A stretch of DNA of 64,000 nt from Thioalkalivibrio sp. ALMg11 (GTDB taxonomy: Bacteria > Pseudomonadota > Gammaproteobacteria > Ectothiorhodospirales > Ectothiorhodospiraceae): the NCBI RefSeq assembly GCF_000377905.1, contig NZ_KB898875.1, positions 62,001 to 126,000 on the forward strand, in the 5' to 3' direction. Position 1 is the first letter of the stretch, and every line of letters starts with the position of its first letter. The notes beneath the pieces were generated by a model, which made no database searches, was not told the origin of the DNA, and was given only the letters and a program-made list of their open reading frames with translations. The translations under genes and the position numbers were made by a program. Below, piece after piece: positions 1 through 8,827 of the stretch.

Positions 1-1236
1 CAGGGCATAGTCGGCAGCGAACAGGTTGCTCAGCTTGAGAACCAGCTGCTGGAAGAACTCCTCGCGCGAGCGCGCCTGCAGCCCCTCGGCGATCAGGCGC
101 AGGGCGTCCTCGCTGCGGTGCGCGGCGGTGATGTCCTCCTGCATCACGATCACGTCCTGCACCTCGCCGCGGGCATCCTGCAGGGGGTAGATGCAGCCGC
201 GCAGCCAGCGCTCGAGGGTGATGATCGGGGCGGTCTCGGCCGCAGGGTCTGTGTCGGCGGGTTCGGCCGATTCGTTGGGGCGGGCCGGCGGGGTGTAGGG
301 CAGAGGACCGATCTCGCGGTAGTGTCCGCGCAGGGCATCCTTGAGTGGTTCGCGGATGTGCCGGTCGATGGCATCCGGGCGGTCCAGGACATGGCCGCCC
401 GGCAGGGAGGCTTGTGCGCCGTGCATGTTTTCCCAGGCGGCGTTGCTCTGGCGGATCTCGCCCTGCGGTGTGAGTACCTGGATGCCGACCGGGGATTGCT
501 CCACCAGCGCCCGAAAACGACTTTCCGAGTCACGCAGGCGTTCGCCGGTCTCGCGGTTCAGTACCAGGCTCATCATGATGACCATCACCACGTAGCCGAA
601 CGGCGCGAGCTGGGGCATCTCCAGTGCGCCTCCCCGGGCCAGGACGCCCTGCAGCGTGAACAGGACGAAGACCCCGATCCCGCCCAGCAGGAGCAGGGTG
701 GTGGTCTGGCGATAGCGCCGGTAGTGCCGGATCAGTGTGGTGAGGGCGAACCCCAGGACCAGAAAGACCGCGATTACGCCAAACCCGAACCAGGGACTGA
801 TGGTGCCCACCGCCAGGGCCACGGTTTCGCCCCAGGGGAGTTCCAGGGGGCGGAGTTCGTCGATCACCCGGTACTGCATGCTGTAGGGCTGCAGGGTGTT
901 GACCACCCAGGTGATGACCAGCAGCACGAGCAGACCGGAGATCAGCCAGCGAGCGGAGGTGCGCGTATGGGCCGCGACGAAGGCGGCGAACAGCACGTAG
1001 AACGGTCCCAGCAGATAGACGTTGAGCGTGAGCGCGCGGGTATAGGTCTCGACGGTGCTGGCCTGGTAGGTCTGGGCCGATCCGATGGCAAGCACCGCCA
1101 TCAGGGCGCACATCGCGGCGAACAGCCGATGCTCGGTGCTCCGTGCGCTTTGCCGGCTGTGCAGCAGGTGGCTGAGCGTGGCATAAATCGCCAGCCCCGC
1201 TGCAAGGTAGAGCGATGGCGCAAGGATCCCGTTCAT
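1..1236 (-). CDS. 7-TM membrane sensor with PAS domain (C-terminus beyond window)
   Basis: The reading frame stays open from an ATG at 1236 to the left edge, giving 412 residues with no stop. The N-terminal ~225 residues hold about seven hydrophobic segments (roughly 3-24, 40-57, 68-92, 97-117, 137-167, 177-198, 208-224), like a 7-TM sensory input domain. A short linker leads into a PAS fold beginning near residue 235 (ESRFRALVEQSPVGIQVL). A further sensory segment begins near residue 385. The missing C-terminus is probably a histidine kinase or GGDEF output, but that cannot be seen. The start is supported by GAGG six bases upstream. The gene lies downstream of cls on the same strand, behind a likely terminator. 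Confidence 0.8.
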   Translation of the reverse strand, partial: MNGILAPSLYLAAGLAIYATLSHLLHSRQSARSTEHRLFAAMCALMAVLAIGSAQTYQASTVETYTRALTLNVYLLGPFYVLFAAFVAAHTRTSARWLISGLLVLLVITWVVNTLQPYSMQYRVIDELRPLELPWGETVALAVGTISPWFGFGVIAVFLVLGFALTTLIRHYRRYRQTTTLLLLGGIGVFVLFTLQGVLARGGALEMPQLAPFGYVVMVIMMSLVLNRETGERLRDSESRFRALVEQSPVGIQVLTPQGEIRQSNAAWENMHGAQASLPGGHVLDRPDAIDRHIREPLKDALRGHYREIGPLPYTPPARPNESAEPADTDPAAETAPIITLERWLRGCIYPLQDARGEVQDVIVMQEDITAAHRSEDALRLIAEGLQARSREEFFQQLVLKLSNLFAADYAL

Positions 1237-1353
1237 GGGTTCCTCGCGCGTGCGTCCGCGTGCCGTGCCATCCCTTGCCCCCCTGCGGTGAAGCGATGCG
1301 GGGCTCGTGTCCGCGCTCAGCCCCTGTTCCTACACCTACAGTACATCAAAGAC

Positions 1354-1390
1354 GGTTGAGGCTGTCTCGCTTCGCGTGACAGCCTCAACC
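1354..1390 (-). terminator. Perfect hairpin between cls and the sensor gene
   Basis: The 13-bp arms GGTTGAGGCTGTC and GACAGCCTCAACC pair perfectly around an 11-nt loop. The hairpin lies just after the cls stop on the minus strand. The tail on that strand is only weakly T-rich (GTCTTTG), so it may be an inefficient or factor-assisted terminator. Confidence 0.6.
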
Positions 1391-1408
1391 GAGGTTGGAT
1401 CGTGTGAG

Positions 1409-2830
1409 CTACAGGTAGGGCGTGAGCAGGCGCGCGGCCCCATCGCGCAGTTGGGACACGAGCGGCCGGGCACGGACCTCGTCGAGCGTCAGGGGGTGCG
1501 ATTGTTCGCGCAGCGCGTCGGTCCAGGTGGCCAGTTCCTGGCCCAGGCCGGCATCCAGGCATTCCAGGTTGAACTCGAAGTTCAGGCGCAGGCTGCGCGG
1601 GTCCCAGTTGGCGGAGCCGACCAGGGCCCACTCGCGGTCTACCAGCATCAGCTTGGCGTGGTTGAACGGTGGTGGTGTGAGCCACAGCCGGCAGCCGCGC
1701 TCCAGCAGTTCGGCCTGCTGCGGGCGGCTGGCCCATTCCACCAGGCGCAGGTTGCTTCGGGCAGGGATCAGGATGTCGACCTGCACCCCGCGCAGGGCCG
1801 CGGCCTTCAGCGCCCCGGTCAGCGCCACGTCGGGCAGGAAATACGGGGTCACGATAGTGACCTGTTCGCGCGCCTCGGCCAGGGCCGACTGCAGGGTGAA
1901 GTTCAGGACCTCGAAGTCCTCGTCCGGGCCGTCCGGCAGGCCGCGGCAGGCGCGGGCGCCAGCGGGGTCTACGGACTCCGGAAGCCAGAGCGGACCATCC
2001 AGGCGTTCGCCGGTGGCGAATTGCCAGTCTTCCGCGAACACCCGCTGCAACTGAGTGCAGGCCGGACCCCGCAGCTCGAAGTGGAGGTCGTGTATGGGGT
2101 GCGGACCGGGGTTGGTGTGGCTGTGGCCGCGGCGGATGTTCATGCCACCGGTGAAGGCGCGGGCGCCGTCGATCACCAGCATCTTGCGGTGATTGCGCAG
2201 GTTGAAGGCGGCCAGGCTGCTCGGCAGGTGTACCGGCATGAAGGCGGCGGCCGGCAGGCCCACCCGGCGCAGCTGGCGCAGCGTGTTGCGACGGCTGTAG
2301 CGGGCGCCGATGGCATCGATCAGGATGCGCACCTGCACGCCCCGGTCCTGCGCCTGCTGCAGGTGGGCGACGAAGCGCTCGCCTACCTGGTCGTAGTCGA
2401 AGATGTACGTGGCCAGGCTGATGCTGTGACGGGCCGCGTCGATCGCGGCTAGCATGTGCGCGTAGGCGCGATCACCGTCGAACAGCGGTTCGATCGCGTT
2501 GCCACCCACCAGACGGAACGGGCTCAGGCGGTCCCCGGAATGCAGCAGGCGCTGCCAGCGTTCCGGTGGCTTGGCCAGGCTGGCCCCGTCGGCGCTGGGG
2601 TCGGCGATCAGATAGCCCTCGCGCAGGGCGTGGGCCCGCCGGCGAATACGATTGACGCCGAACAGCCAGTAGAGCAGCGAGCCGGCCAGGGGCAGCAGCA
2701 CGATCAGCCCGACCCAGGCGATGACGGTCCCGGTATCGCGGCGTTGCAGCAGCGCATGCACGACGCTGATCACCGCCAGGGCGAAGATGGCGATGGCGAC
2801 GATACTGGCGATCCAGCCTGTATCCGGCAC
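1409..2830 (-). CDS. cls: Cardiolipin synthase (phospholipase D family)
   Basis: A 473-aa membrane enzyme that would condense phosphatidylglycerol into cardiolipin at the inner membrane. Two N-terminal transmembrane segments are followed by two HKD motifs: HRKMLVIDGARAFTGGMN in the first half and HAKLMLVDREWALVGSAN near the C-terminus. The start was set at GTG 2830 because AAGGAG sits seven bases upstream and the product then begins directly before the first membrane helix. The frame stays open much further upstream, but only as the antisense shadow of parC. Normal length for ClsA-type enzymes. It is divergent from parC. Confidence 0.92.
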   Translation of the reverse strand: MPDTGWIASIVAIAIFALAVISVVHALLQRRDTGTVIAWVGLIVLLPLAGSLLYWLFGVNRIRRRAHALREGYLIADPSADGASLAKPPERWQRLLHSGDRLSPFRLVGGNAIEPLFDGDRAYAHMLAAIDAARHSISLATYIFDYDQVGERFVAHLQQAQDRGVQVRILIDAIGARYSRRNTLRQLRRVGLPAAAFMPVHLPSSLAAFNLRNHRKMLVIDGARAFTGGMNIRRGHSHTNPGPHPIHDLHFELRGPACTQLQRVFAEDWQFATGERLDGPLWLPESVDPAGARACRGLPDGPDEDFEVLNFTLQSALAEAREQVTIVTPYFLPDVALTGALKAAALRGVQVDILIPARSNLRLVEWASRPQQAELLERGCRLWLTPPPFNHAKLMLVDREWALVGSANWDPRSLRLNFEFNLECLDAGLGQELATWTDALREQSHPLTLDEVRARPLVSQLRDGAARLLTPYL

Positions 2831-2956
2831 GGACGGACTCCTTGTCGATGATGCGTTTTCCGACCGCACCCGTGGAACGCCGGGCGCGTGCCCGCTACAG
2901 TACGCGGGCCCGACCCGGCGTAAAACCCCGGCCCATCCACGTCCGCGAGACCGTCG

Positions 2957-5218
2957 ATGACCGATATCGAGACCCCCAGCCTGTTCGCCAACAGCGGCGA
3001 GCAGCTGCCGCTGAAGGACTTCACCGAGAAGGCGTACCTGGATTACTCCATGTACGTGATCCTGGACCGTGCGCTGCCGCATATCGGCGACGGCCTGAAG
3101 CCGGTACAGCGGCGGATCATCTACGCGATGAGTGAACTGGGGCTCTCCGCCACCGCCAAGTACAAGAAGTCCGCGCGCACCGTGGGCGACGTGCTCGGCA
3201 AGTTCCACCCGCACGGGGACAGCGCCTGCTACGAGGCGATGGTGCTGATGGCGCAGCCGTTCTCCTATCGCTATCCGTTCGTCGATGGGCAGGGCAACTG
3301 GGGTTCGCCGGACGACCCGAAGTCCTTCGCGGCGATGCGCTATACCGAGTCGCGCCTGTCGCGCTATGCCCAGCTGCTGCTCTCCGAACTGGGTCAGGGC
3401 ACGGTGGACTGGGTGCCCAACTTCGACGGCGCGCTGGACGAGCCGAAGATGCTCCCGGCGCGGTTGCCGAACGTGCTGCTCAATGGGGGGTCCGGGATCG
3501 CCGTGGGCATGGCCACCGACATCCCGCCGCATAACCTGCGCGAGGTGGCCGCTGCCTGCGTGCACCTGCTGGAGCACCCGCAGGCGACGGTCGAGGAGCT
3601 GTGCGCGATCCTCCCGGCGCCGGACTTCCCGACCGAGGCCGAGATCATCACCCCGCCAGCCGAGCTGCGGAAGGTCTACGAGACCGGCCAGGGCTCGATC
3701 CGGGCCCGGGCGCGCTACGAGCGCGAGGGTGACGACATCGTGGTTACCGCCCTGCCGCACCAGGTCTCCGGCGCCAAGCTGCTGGAGCAGATCGCCGGCC
3801 AGATCCGCGCGAAGAAGCTGCCGATGGTCGAGGATCTGCGCGACGAGTCCGACCACGAGCACCCGACGCGCCTGGTGATTACCCCGCGCTCGAACCGGGT
3901 GGACGTCGAGGGCCTGATGGCGCACCTGTTCGCGACCACGGACCTCGAGAAGACCTACCGCGTGAACATGAACGTGATCGGCCTCGACGGGCGCCCGCGG
4001 GTGCGCGACCTGGCGGGCTTGCTCGGCGAGTGGCTGCAGTTCCGGATCGAGACAGTGCGCCGGCGCCTGCAATGGCGGCTGGAGAAGGTGCAGGCCCGGC
4101 TGCATGTGCTGGAAGGCCTGCTGATCGCCTATCTCAATATCGACGAGGTGATCGCGATCATCCGCGAGTACGACCGGCCAAAGCCGGAACTGATGAGCCG
4201 CTTTGGCCTCAGCGATATTCAGGCCGAGGCGATCCTGGAGCTGAAACTGCGCCACCTGGCGAAGCTCGAGGAGATGAAGATCCGCGGCGAGCAGGACGAG
4301 CTCAGTCAGGAGCGCGATCAGCTGGAGAAGACGCTGGGCTCCGAGCGCCGCCTGCGCACCCTGGTGCGTCGCGAGATCGAGAAGGACGCGAAGGAGTATG
4401 GCGACGAGCGTCGCTCGCCGCTGGTCGAACGCGCGGCCGCTCAAGCGCTGGACGAGTCGGCGCTGGTGCCGACCGAGCCGCTGACCATCGTGCTCTCGGA
4501 GAAGGGTTGGGCGCGCGCGGCCAAGGGCCACGATGTCGATCCCCGCGGGCTCAACTACAAGGCCGGGGATGCCTTCCAGGCGGCGGTCATCGGGCGCAGC
4601 AACCAGCCGGTGGCGTTCATCGACTCCACCGGTCGAACCTACACTATTGCGGCCCACACGCTGCCCTCGGCGCGTGGCCAGGGCGAGCCGCTCTCCGGTC
4701 GGGTGAACCCACCGGAGGGGGCACGTTTTGTCGGCCTGGCCACCGGGGCGGAGGAAGACCGCTGGCTGCTGGGCTCGGATCACGGCTACGGCTTCATAGC
4801 CAAGCTGGGTGACCTGCTCGGCCGGCAGAAGGCAGGCAAGAACGTGCTGAGCGTGCCGGCCGGCGCCGCCGTGCTGCAGCCCGCGCCGGTGCGCAACCCG
4901 CACGAGGACCACATCGCGATCGTCACGACCCGCGGCTATCTGCTGGTGTTCCCGGCCGCCGGGTTGCCGGAGCTTGCGCGCGGCAAGGGCAACAAGCTGA
5001 TCGGCATCCCGTCCGCCGCCCTCAAGGACGGCTCCGAGCGGATACTCGGGGTGGCCGTGCTGGCGCCGCAGGACACCCTGGTCGTGCATGCCGGAAAGCG
5101 GTTCAAGGCGCTGGCCCCGGCGGAATGGGCGGAGTATCTTGGCGACCGCGCGCGCCGTGGGCGCCAGCTCCCGCGTGGCTATCAGAACGCGGACAGCCTG
5201 GACGTGCGAGCGGCCTGA
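2957..5218 (+). CDS. parC: DNA topoisomerase IV subunit A
   Basis: 753 aa, the usual length of proteobacterial ParC. With ParE (not in this window) it decatenates replicated chromosomes. The N-terminal breakage-reunion domain contains the catalytic tyrosine at residue 129 in [11 protein letters not shown]. The quinolone-resistance region reads [11 protein letters not shown], with Ser89 and Glu93 matching the susceptible E. coli residues Ser80 and Glu84. The sequence SFSYR-like stretch after it ([18 protein letters not shown]) and the ParC-type beta-pinwheel C-terminus distinguish it from GyrA. Monocistronic in appearance: cls is divergent and htpX follows with its own promoter. Confidence 0.95.
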   Translation: MTDIETPSLFANSGEQLPLKDFTEKAYLDYSMYVILDRALPHIGDGLKPVQRRIIYAMSELGLSATAKYKKSARTVGDVLGKFHPHGDSACYEAMVLMAQPFSYRYPFVDGQGNWGSPDDPKSFAAMRYTESRLSRYAQLLLSELGQGTVDWVPNFDGALDEPKMLPARLPNVLLNGGSGIAVGMATDIPPHNLREVAAACVHLLEHPQATVEELCAILPAPDFPTEAEIITPPAELRKVYETGQGSIRARARYEREGDDIVVTALPHQVSGAKLLEQIAGQIRAKKLPMVEDLRDESDHEHPTRLVITPRSNRVDVEGLMAHLFATTDLEKTYRVNMNVIGLDGRPRVRDLAGLLGEWLQFRIETVRRRLQWRLEKVQARLHVLEGLLIAYLNIDEVIAIIREYDRPKPELMSRFGLSDIQAEAILELKLRHLAKLEEMKIRGEQDELSQERDQLEKTLGSERRLRTLVRREIEKDAKEYGDERRSPLVERAAAQALDESALVPTEPLTIVLSEKGWARAAKGHDVDPRGLNYKAGDAFQAAVIGRSNQPVAFIDSTGRTYTIAAHTLPSARGQGEPLSGRVNPPEGARFVGLATGAEEDRWLLGSDHGYGFIAKLGDLLGRQKAGKNVLSVPAGAAVLQPAPVRNPHEDHIAIVTTRGYLLVFPAAGLPELARGKGNKLIGIPSAALKDGSERILGVAVLAPQDTLVVHAGKRFKALAPAEWAEYLGDRARRGRQLPRGYQNADSLDVRAA

Positions 5219-5256
5219 ACCCACGCGTACCCGTGTGGTCTGTGAACGCGGCGGTG

Positions 5257-5284
5257 CTTGAATGTGGCCGCTGCGCCCCGATTG
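5257..5284 (+). promoter_or_regulatory. Sigma32 (heat-shock) type promoter of htpX
   Basis: CTTGAAT at 5257-5263 and CCCCGATTG at 5276-5284 are separated by 12 bases. This closely matches the RpoH consensus CTTGAAA / CCCCATnT. It lies 45-70 bases upstream of the htpX start, and htpX is a known heat-shock gene in other proteobacteria. The match is read directly from the sequence; activity is inferred. Confidence 0.7.
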
Positions 5285-5329
5285 TTGGTTCAACCCTTAG
5301 AGTTTATTAATGGAGTACAGGAAAGCTTC

Positions 5330-6217
5330 ATGAAACGTATTGTGCTGTTTCTGGCGACCAACTTCGCCATCCTGATCGTCCTCAGTATCACCCTGCGCAT
5401 CCTCGGGGTAGAGAGCATCCTGGATGACCAGGGGGTCAATCTCGACCTGACGGCGCTGCTGATCTTCGCGGCCGTCTTCGGTTTCGGTGGGTCGTTCATC
5501 TCGCTGGCCATCTCCAAGTGGATGGCGAAGAAGACCATGAAGGTCCACGTGATCGACAAGCCACGCAATGCCAGCGAGCAGTGGTTGCTGGAGACGGTCA
5601 CGCGCCAGGCCAAGCAGGCCGGGATCGGGATGCCGGAGGTCGGCATCTACGACTCGCCGGACCCGAACGCCTTCGCCACTGGCATGAGCAAGAACAACGC
5701 CCTGGTGGCGGTCAGTACCGGCCTGCTGCAGAACATGGGGCAGGGCGAGGTCGAGGCCGTGCTGGGGCACGAGGTGGGCCATGTGGCCAATGGTGACATG
5801 GTGACGCTGGCGCTGATCCAGGGTGTGGTGAACACCTTCGTGATCTTCCTGTCGCGCGTGATCGGTCACTTTGTCGATCGCGTCATCTTCAAGAACGAGT
5901 CCGGTCACGGGCCGGCATTCTGGATCACGGCCATCGTGGCCGAGATCGTTCTCGCGATCCTGGCCTCCATCATCGTGTTCTGGTTCTCGCGTCAGCGCGA
6001 GTTCCGCGCCGACGAGGCGGGGGCTCGCTTTGCCAGCCGCGAGAAGATGATCGGGGCGCTGGAGTCGCTGGCGCGCGCCTCCGGTCGCGCGGTGGACATG
6101 CCGGACCAGATGGCGGCCTTCGGCATCCGCGGCGGCATGGCCCAGGGGCTGAAGAAGCTGTTCATGAGCCACCCGCCGATCGAGCAGCGCATCGCGGCGC
6201 TGCGCGCCAACGGCTGA
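5330..6217 (+). CDS. htpX: Membrane-bound zinc protease HtpX
   Basis: 295-aa M48 family metalloprotease of the inner membrane that degrades misfolded membrane proteins alongside FtsH. Two N-terminal membrane helices (about 3-25 and 40-62) precede the catalytic HEVGH motif at residues 147-151. Two more hydrophobic helices follow, then the third zinc-ligand region [10 protein letters not shown]. The start ATG 5330 has AGGAAAG upstream. An in-frame extension further upstream would overlap the sigma32-like promoter and is not used. The heat-shock promoter and a downstream intrinsic terminator make this a self-contained transcription unit. Confidence 0.95.
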   Translation: MKRIVLFLATNFAILIVLSITLRILGVESILDDQGVNLDLTALLIFAAVFGFGGSFISLAISKWMAKKTMKVHVIDKPRNASEQWLLETVTRQAKQAGIGMPEVGIYDSPDPNAFATGMSKNNALVAVSTGLLQNMGQGEVEAVLGHEVGHVANGDMVTLALIQGVVNTFVIFLSRVIGHFVDRVIFKNESGHGPAFWITAIVAEIVLAILASIIVFWFSRQREFRADEAGARFASREKMIGALESLARASGRAVDMPDQMAAFGIRGGMAQGLKKLFMSHPPIEQRIAALRANG

Positions 6218-6244
6218 CCGGAGTTCTTCCGTACGCTACGAGCG

Positions 6245-6269
6245 GGCCGTCCTTCGGGGCGGCCTTTTT
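6245..6269 (+). terminator. Intrinsic terminator of htpX
   Basis: GGCCGTCC, loop TTCG, GGGCGGCC (one G-T wobble) followed by five T residues, directly downstream of htpX. Confidence 0.88.
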
Positions 6270-6300
6270 CGTTTGCGGTGCCAGGTGGCGGCCGCTCGGA

Positions 6301-6984
6301 TCAGTAGTAGCGACCGCGTCCGGGTTCGCCGCCGGAGGCAGCGATGACGTTGTCGCCGACGAAGGGGTTGCTGCGGCGCTCTTCGCCGAAGGTCGACTCG
6401 GGGCCATGGCCGGGCACGAATCGCGTGTCGTCCCCTAGGGGCCAGAGCTTGCCGGTGATGGAGTCCAGCAGCTCGCGGCCGTTGCCGCGCGGAAAGTCGC
6501 TGCGGCCGATCGCGCCGTGGAACAGGACGTCACCGACCAGGGCGAGCCGGCCCTCCGGATCGTGGAAGACCACGTGGCCCGGGGTGTGGCCGGGACAGTG
6601 CAGGACGCGGAGGGTGGCTTGCCCGAGCTCGACGGTGTCGCCATCTTCCAGCCACTGATCGGGCACCAGCGGCTGGACCTCGGAGAAGCCGAAGATCTGC
6701 GCCTGCGCCGGGAGCTGGTCCAGCCAGAAGGCATCGTCGCGGTGCGGGCCGATGATCGGCGTGCCGGTACGTTTGGCCAGTTCGGCGGCCGCGCCCACGT
6801 GGTCCAGGTGACCATGGGTCAGCAGGATCTTCTCCAGGTGGACGCCCTGATCCCGCGCGATCCGTTCCAGGGCCGCGGCATCCGCGCCGGGATCGACCCA
6901 GGCCGCGGCCCCGGTGACATCGCACCAGATCAGGGTGGCGTTCTGGGCAAGCGGGGTGACGGGGTGACTCAGATGGCGAAGCAT
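6301..6984 (-). CDS. gloC: Hydroxyacylglutathione hydrolase-like MBL-fold protein (YcbL/GloC)
   Basis: 227-aa metallo-beta-lactamase-fold hydrolase. The sequence follows E. coli YcbL/GloC closely: an N-terminal SQN-LIWC-like segment (NATLIWCD), the metal-binding THGHLDH motif (residues 56-62), VLHCPGHTPGHVVF, GDVLFHGAIGRSDFPRG and FVPGHGPESTFGEER. The family hydrolyses S-D-lactoylglutathione and related thioesters in methylglyoxal detoxification. Start ATG 6984 aligns with the family; a TTG 39 bases upstream is possible but has no Shine-Dalgarno sequence. An extra ~10 C-terminal residues rich in Gly/Arg are present. Convergent with htpX. Confidence 0.88.
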   Translation of the reverse strand: MLRHLSHPVTPLAQNATLIWCDVTGAAAWVDPGADAAALERIARDQGVHLEKILLTHGHLDHVGAAAELAKRTGTPIIGPHRDDAFWLDQLPAQAQIFGFSEVQPLVPDQWLEDGDTVELGQATLRVLHCPGHTPGHVVFHDPEGRLALVGDVLFHGAIGRSDFPRGNGRELLDSITGKLWPLGDDTRFVPGHGPESTFGEERRSNPFVGDNVIAASGGEPGRGRYY

Positions 6985-7080
6985 GGCAGTGGATCCGTGA
7001 ACGAATTCGAATTTTGAAGGCAAGGGGGGGCTGGATTGCGCGCACCCGGGAATAGATCCGGCGAACGTGCGTCATACGGG

Positions 7081-7186
7081 GTATGCAGGTCTTCAAAGCT
7101 ACGTGATATGACGATGCGGTGAATTTGCGACCCCCTGCGCATCCACCGGTTGACAAGAATATCGTCATATTAGAAGATTTGCATAC
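7081..7186. promoter_or_regulatory. Nested inverted repeats upstream of the sRNA/two-component locus
   Basis: The outer arms GTATGCAGGTCTTC (7081-7094) and GAAGATTTGCATAC (7173-7186) are complementary at 12 of 14 positions. The inner arms ATATGACGAT (7106-7115) and ATCGTCATAT (7161-7170) are perfectly complementary. The right-hand arms overlap a TTGACA box at 7150-7155. This could be a pair of operator sites or a large cruciform/RNA stem. No family of regulator can be named from the sequence. Confidence 0.45.
7150..7179 (+). promoter_or_regulatory. Candidate sigma70 promoter of the small RNA
   Basis: A perfect -35 box TTGACA lies at 7150-7155 in a locally AT-rich stretch. No perfect -10 box follows. 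The best candidates are TAGAAG (15-bp spacer) and AAGATT at 7174-7179 (18-bp spacer), which would start transcription near 7186. Confidence 0.4.
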
Positions 7187-7279
7187 GCTAATCGCTGTCC
7201 CCCCTGTCAGTGGTTAGTGGACTCCTCCATCCTCCTTTGGTGGTTTTCTTGGCGCGGGCTTCGACCCGCGCTTTTTTTT
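7186..7279 (+). ncRNA. Candidate trans-acting small RNA with C-rich/anti-SD loops
   Basis: Three successive stem-loops lie in a region without a gene. Stem 1: arms CTAATCGCTG (7188-7197) and CAGTGGTTAG (7208-7217) pair fully using two G-U wobbles, around a loop containing CCCCCC. Stem 2: CCATC (7227-7231) and GGTGG (7239-7243) enclose the loop CTCCTTT, which is exactly complementary to a strong Shine-Dalgarno AAAGGAG. Another CCTCC lies just before it. Stem 3: GCGCGGG (7252-7258) and CCCGCGC (7265-7271) followed by eight T, a textbook Rho-independent terminator. Exposed C-rich anti-SD loops plus a U-tailed terminator are typical of Hfq-type riboregulators. The 5' end is uncertain. The alternative is an attenuator in the leader of the downstream kinase gene. 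Confidence 0.5.
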
Positions 7280-7351
7280 GCCTGCGATTCGCGTCATGCC
7301 GGCCGGCGTGTCTACCATGGTGGCCCCCGAAGACGCTGTGAATCGCCCTTC

Positions 7352-8827
7352 ATGACTCGACGCCTGAACAGTCTGCGCACCGCGGTGTTGTCGTTCGTGC
7401 TGCTGCCGCTGTTGCTGTTGATGGCCGCGGTGGTGGCGCTGGGCCTGCATGAATTTCAGACCCAGATGGAAAACCGGATGCAGGAGGATATCGAGCTGGT
7501 GGCGCGCTCGATCCGCCTGCCCGTGGCCGGTGCGATGCTGCAGGACGACGCGGCCGGCGTGCAGCAGTCACTGGACTCCCTGTTCCAGATCGAGGAGGTG
7601 TTCGGGGTCTATGTCTACGATGCCGACGGCCGGATGGTAGCGGCCAGTGGCCCGCCCAGCCCGACCCTGCAGCGCCGTGGCGAGGCGCAGGTCATCAGCG
7701 AAACCGGGAGTCTCGGGGCTTTCGGCGAACATCAGGGGCGCGAGACCTTTTCGTTCTTTCTTCCGTTGTCCGATCCGGCCGGGCGCATCGTAGGGCTGTT
7801 GCAGGTGACGCGCGATGTGACGCCGTTCCGGGCCTTCGTCGCCCAGCTCCAGTGGCAGGGTGGGTTGTTGATGCTGGCAGTTAGCGGGCTGTTTCTGCTG
7901 GTGGTGCTGTTCGGGTACCACCGGGCCGTGGGGCGGCATGTGTCTCGGTTGATGGCCGCGATGCGCGCGATTGGCGACGGCCAGCGCGGATTGCGGGCGC
8001 CGGAACAGGGGCCGGCGGAGCTGCGCGGGCTGGCGGTGTCGATGAACCGCATGATGGAGCGTCGCGAGGCCTCGGAGGCCGAACTGGAGGCGCAGCGCCG
8101 CGAGCAGGTGCGGCTGGAGGAGAAGCTGCGGCACTCGGAGAAGCTGGCGGCGATCGGCCAGCTGGCGACCGGCGTAGCGCACGAACTGGGGACACCCCTT
8201 GGCATCATCGCCGGACGGGTACAGCGCGCCATCCGGCACCTGCCGGAGGCGGACCCGGCGCGCACCGAGATGGAGGCGCTGAAGGCCGAACTGGAGCGGG
8301 TGGAGACCATTGTGCGCCAGCTGCTGGACTTTGCCCGGCGCAATCCGTTGCAGGAACGCTCGCTGGATCTCGCGCAGCTGGTGGGCGAGCTGGTCGAGCG
8401 CGTGCGCGAGCGGCATGCCTCCGGCGGGGTGGAATTCCGGCTCGAAGGCCCCGAGCTGACCATCGCCGCGGACCGGCTGCGCTTGGGGCAGGCCCTGGAG
8501 AATCTGCTGGAGAACGCCGCGCAAGTGGCCGTCCACGAGGTCCGGGTCCGCTGGCACGCCGAGTCCGACCGGGTCGAACTGGTGGTGGCGGACGACGGTC
8601 CCACGGCCGGACGTGGGATTGATGACGCGCAGGCCGAACGCCTGTTCGAGCCCTTCTTTACCACCAAGCCCACCGGCGAGGGGACCGGGCTCGGGCTGGC
8701 GGTGGTGCAGGTGGCGCTGGAGGACCACGGGGGTACGGTGATGCTGGATCGCAGTGTCGCGGGGGAGACCCGTTTTGTTGTGGATCTGCCCGTGGCCGCG
8801 GGCGCCCAGGAGGATTTTCTTCGATGA
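7352..8827 (+). CDS. Sensor histidine kinase of a sigma54-activating two-component system
   Basis: 491-aa inner-membrane kinase. Residues ~10-35 form TM1, ~36-168 a periplasmic sensor domain, ~170-190 TM2, then a HAMP linker, a coiled-coil segment (240-265) and HisKA with the H-box GVAHELGTPLG (His277). The ATPase domain shows the N-box ENLLENAAQV, a DDG motif, the F-box LFEPFFTTK and the G2 box GEGTGLGLAVV. The HELGTPLG form resembles NtrB/ZraS-class kinases that partner NtrC-type regulators, as here. ATG 7352 was chosen as it starts just before TM1; its Shine-Dalgarno is weak. The stop overlaps the next start by 4 bp (ATGA), so the pair is translationally coupled. Confidence 0.9.
   Translation: MTRRLNSLRTAVLSFVLLPLLLLMAAVVALGLHEFQTQMENRMQEDIELVARSIRLPVAGAMLQDDAAGVQQSLDSLFQIEEVFGVYVYDADGRMVAASGPPSPTLQRRGEAQVISETGSLGAFGEHQGRETFSFFLPLSDPAGRIVGLLQVTRDVTPFRAFVAQLQWQGGLLMLAVSGLFLLVVLFGYHRAVGRHVSRLMAAMRAIGDGQRGLRAPEQGPAELRGLAVSMNRMMERREASEAELEAQRREQVRLEEKLRHSEKLAAIGQLATGVAHELGTPLGIIAGRVQRAIRHLPEADPARTEMEALKAELERVETIVRQLLDFARRNPLQERSLDLAQLVGELVERVRERHASGGVEFRLEGPELTIAADRLRLGQALENLLENAAQVAVHEVRVRWHAESDRVELVVADDGPTAGRGIDDAQAERLFEPFFTTKPTGEGTGLGLAVVQVALEDHGGTVMLDRSVAGETRFVVDLPVAAGAQEDFLR

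Noticed and set aside
118-1359. Plus-strand 413-codon open frame at the left edge
   Set aside because: Antisense to the 7-TM/PAS sensor, whose membrane helices and PAS motif are unambiguous.
2831-5293. Minus-strand open frame continuous with cls, which would give a ~1290-aa protein
   Set aside because: The upstream part is antisense to parC, has no domain content, and is rich in Arg/Gln/Leu typical of high-GC shadow frames. A GTG with AAGGAG at 2830 defines cls.
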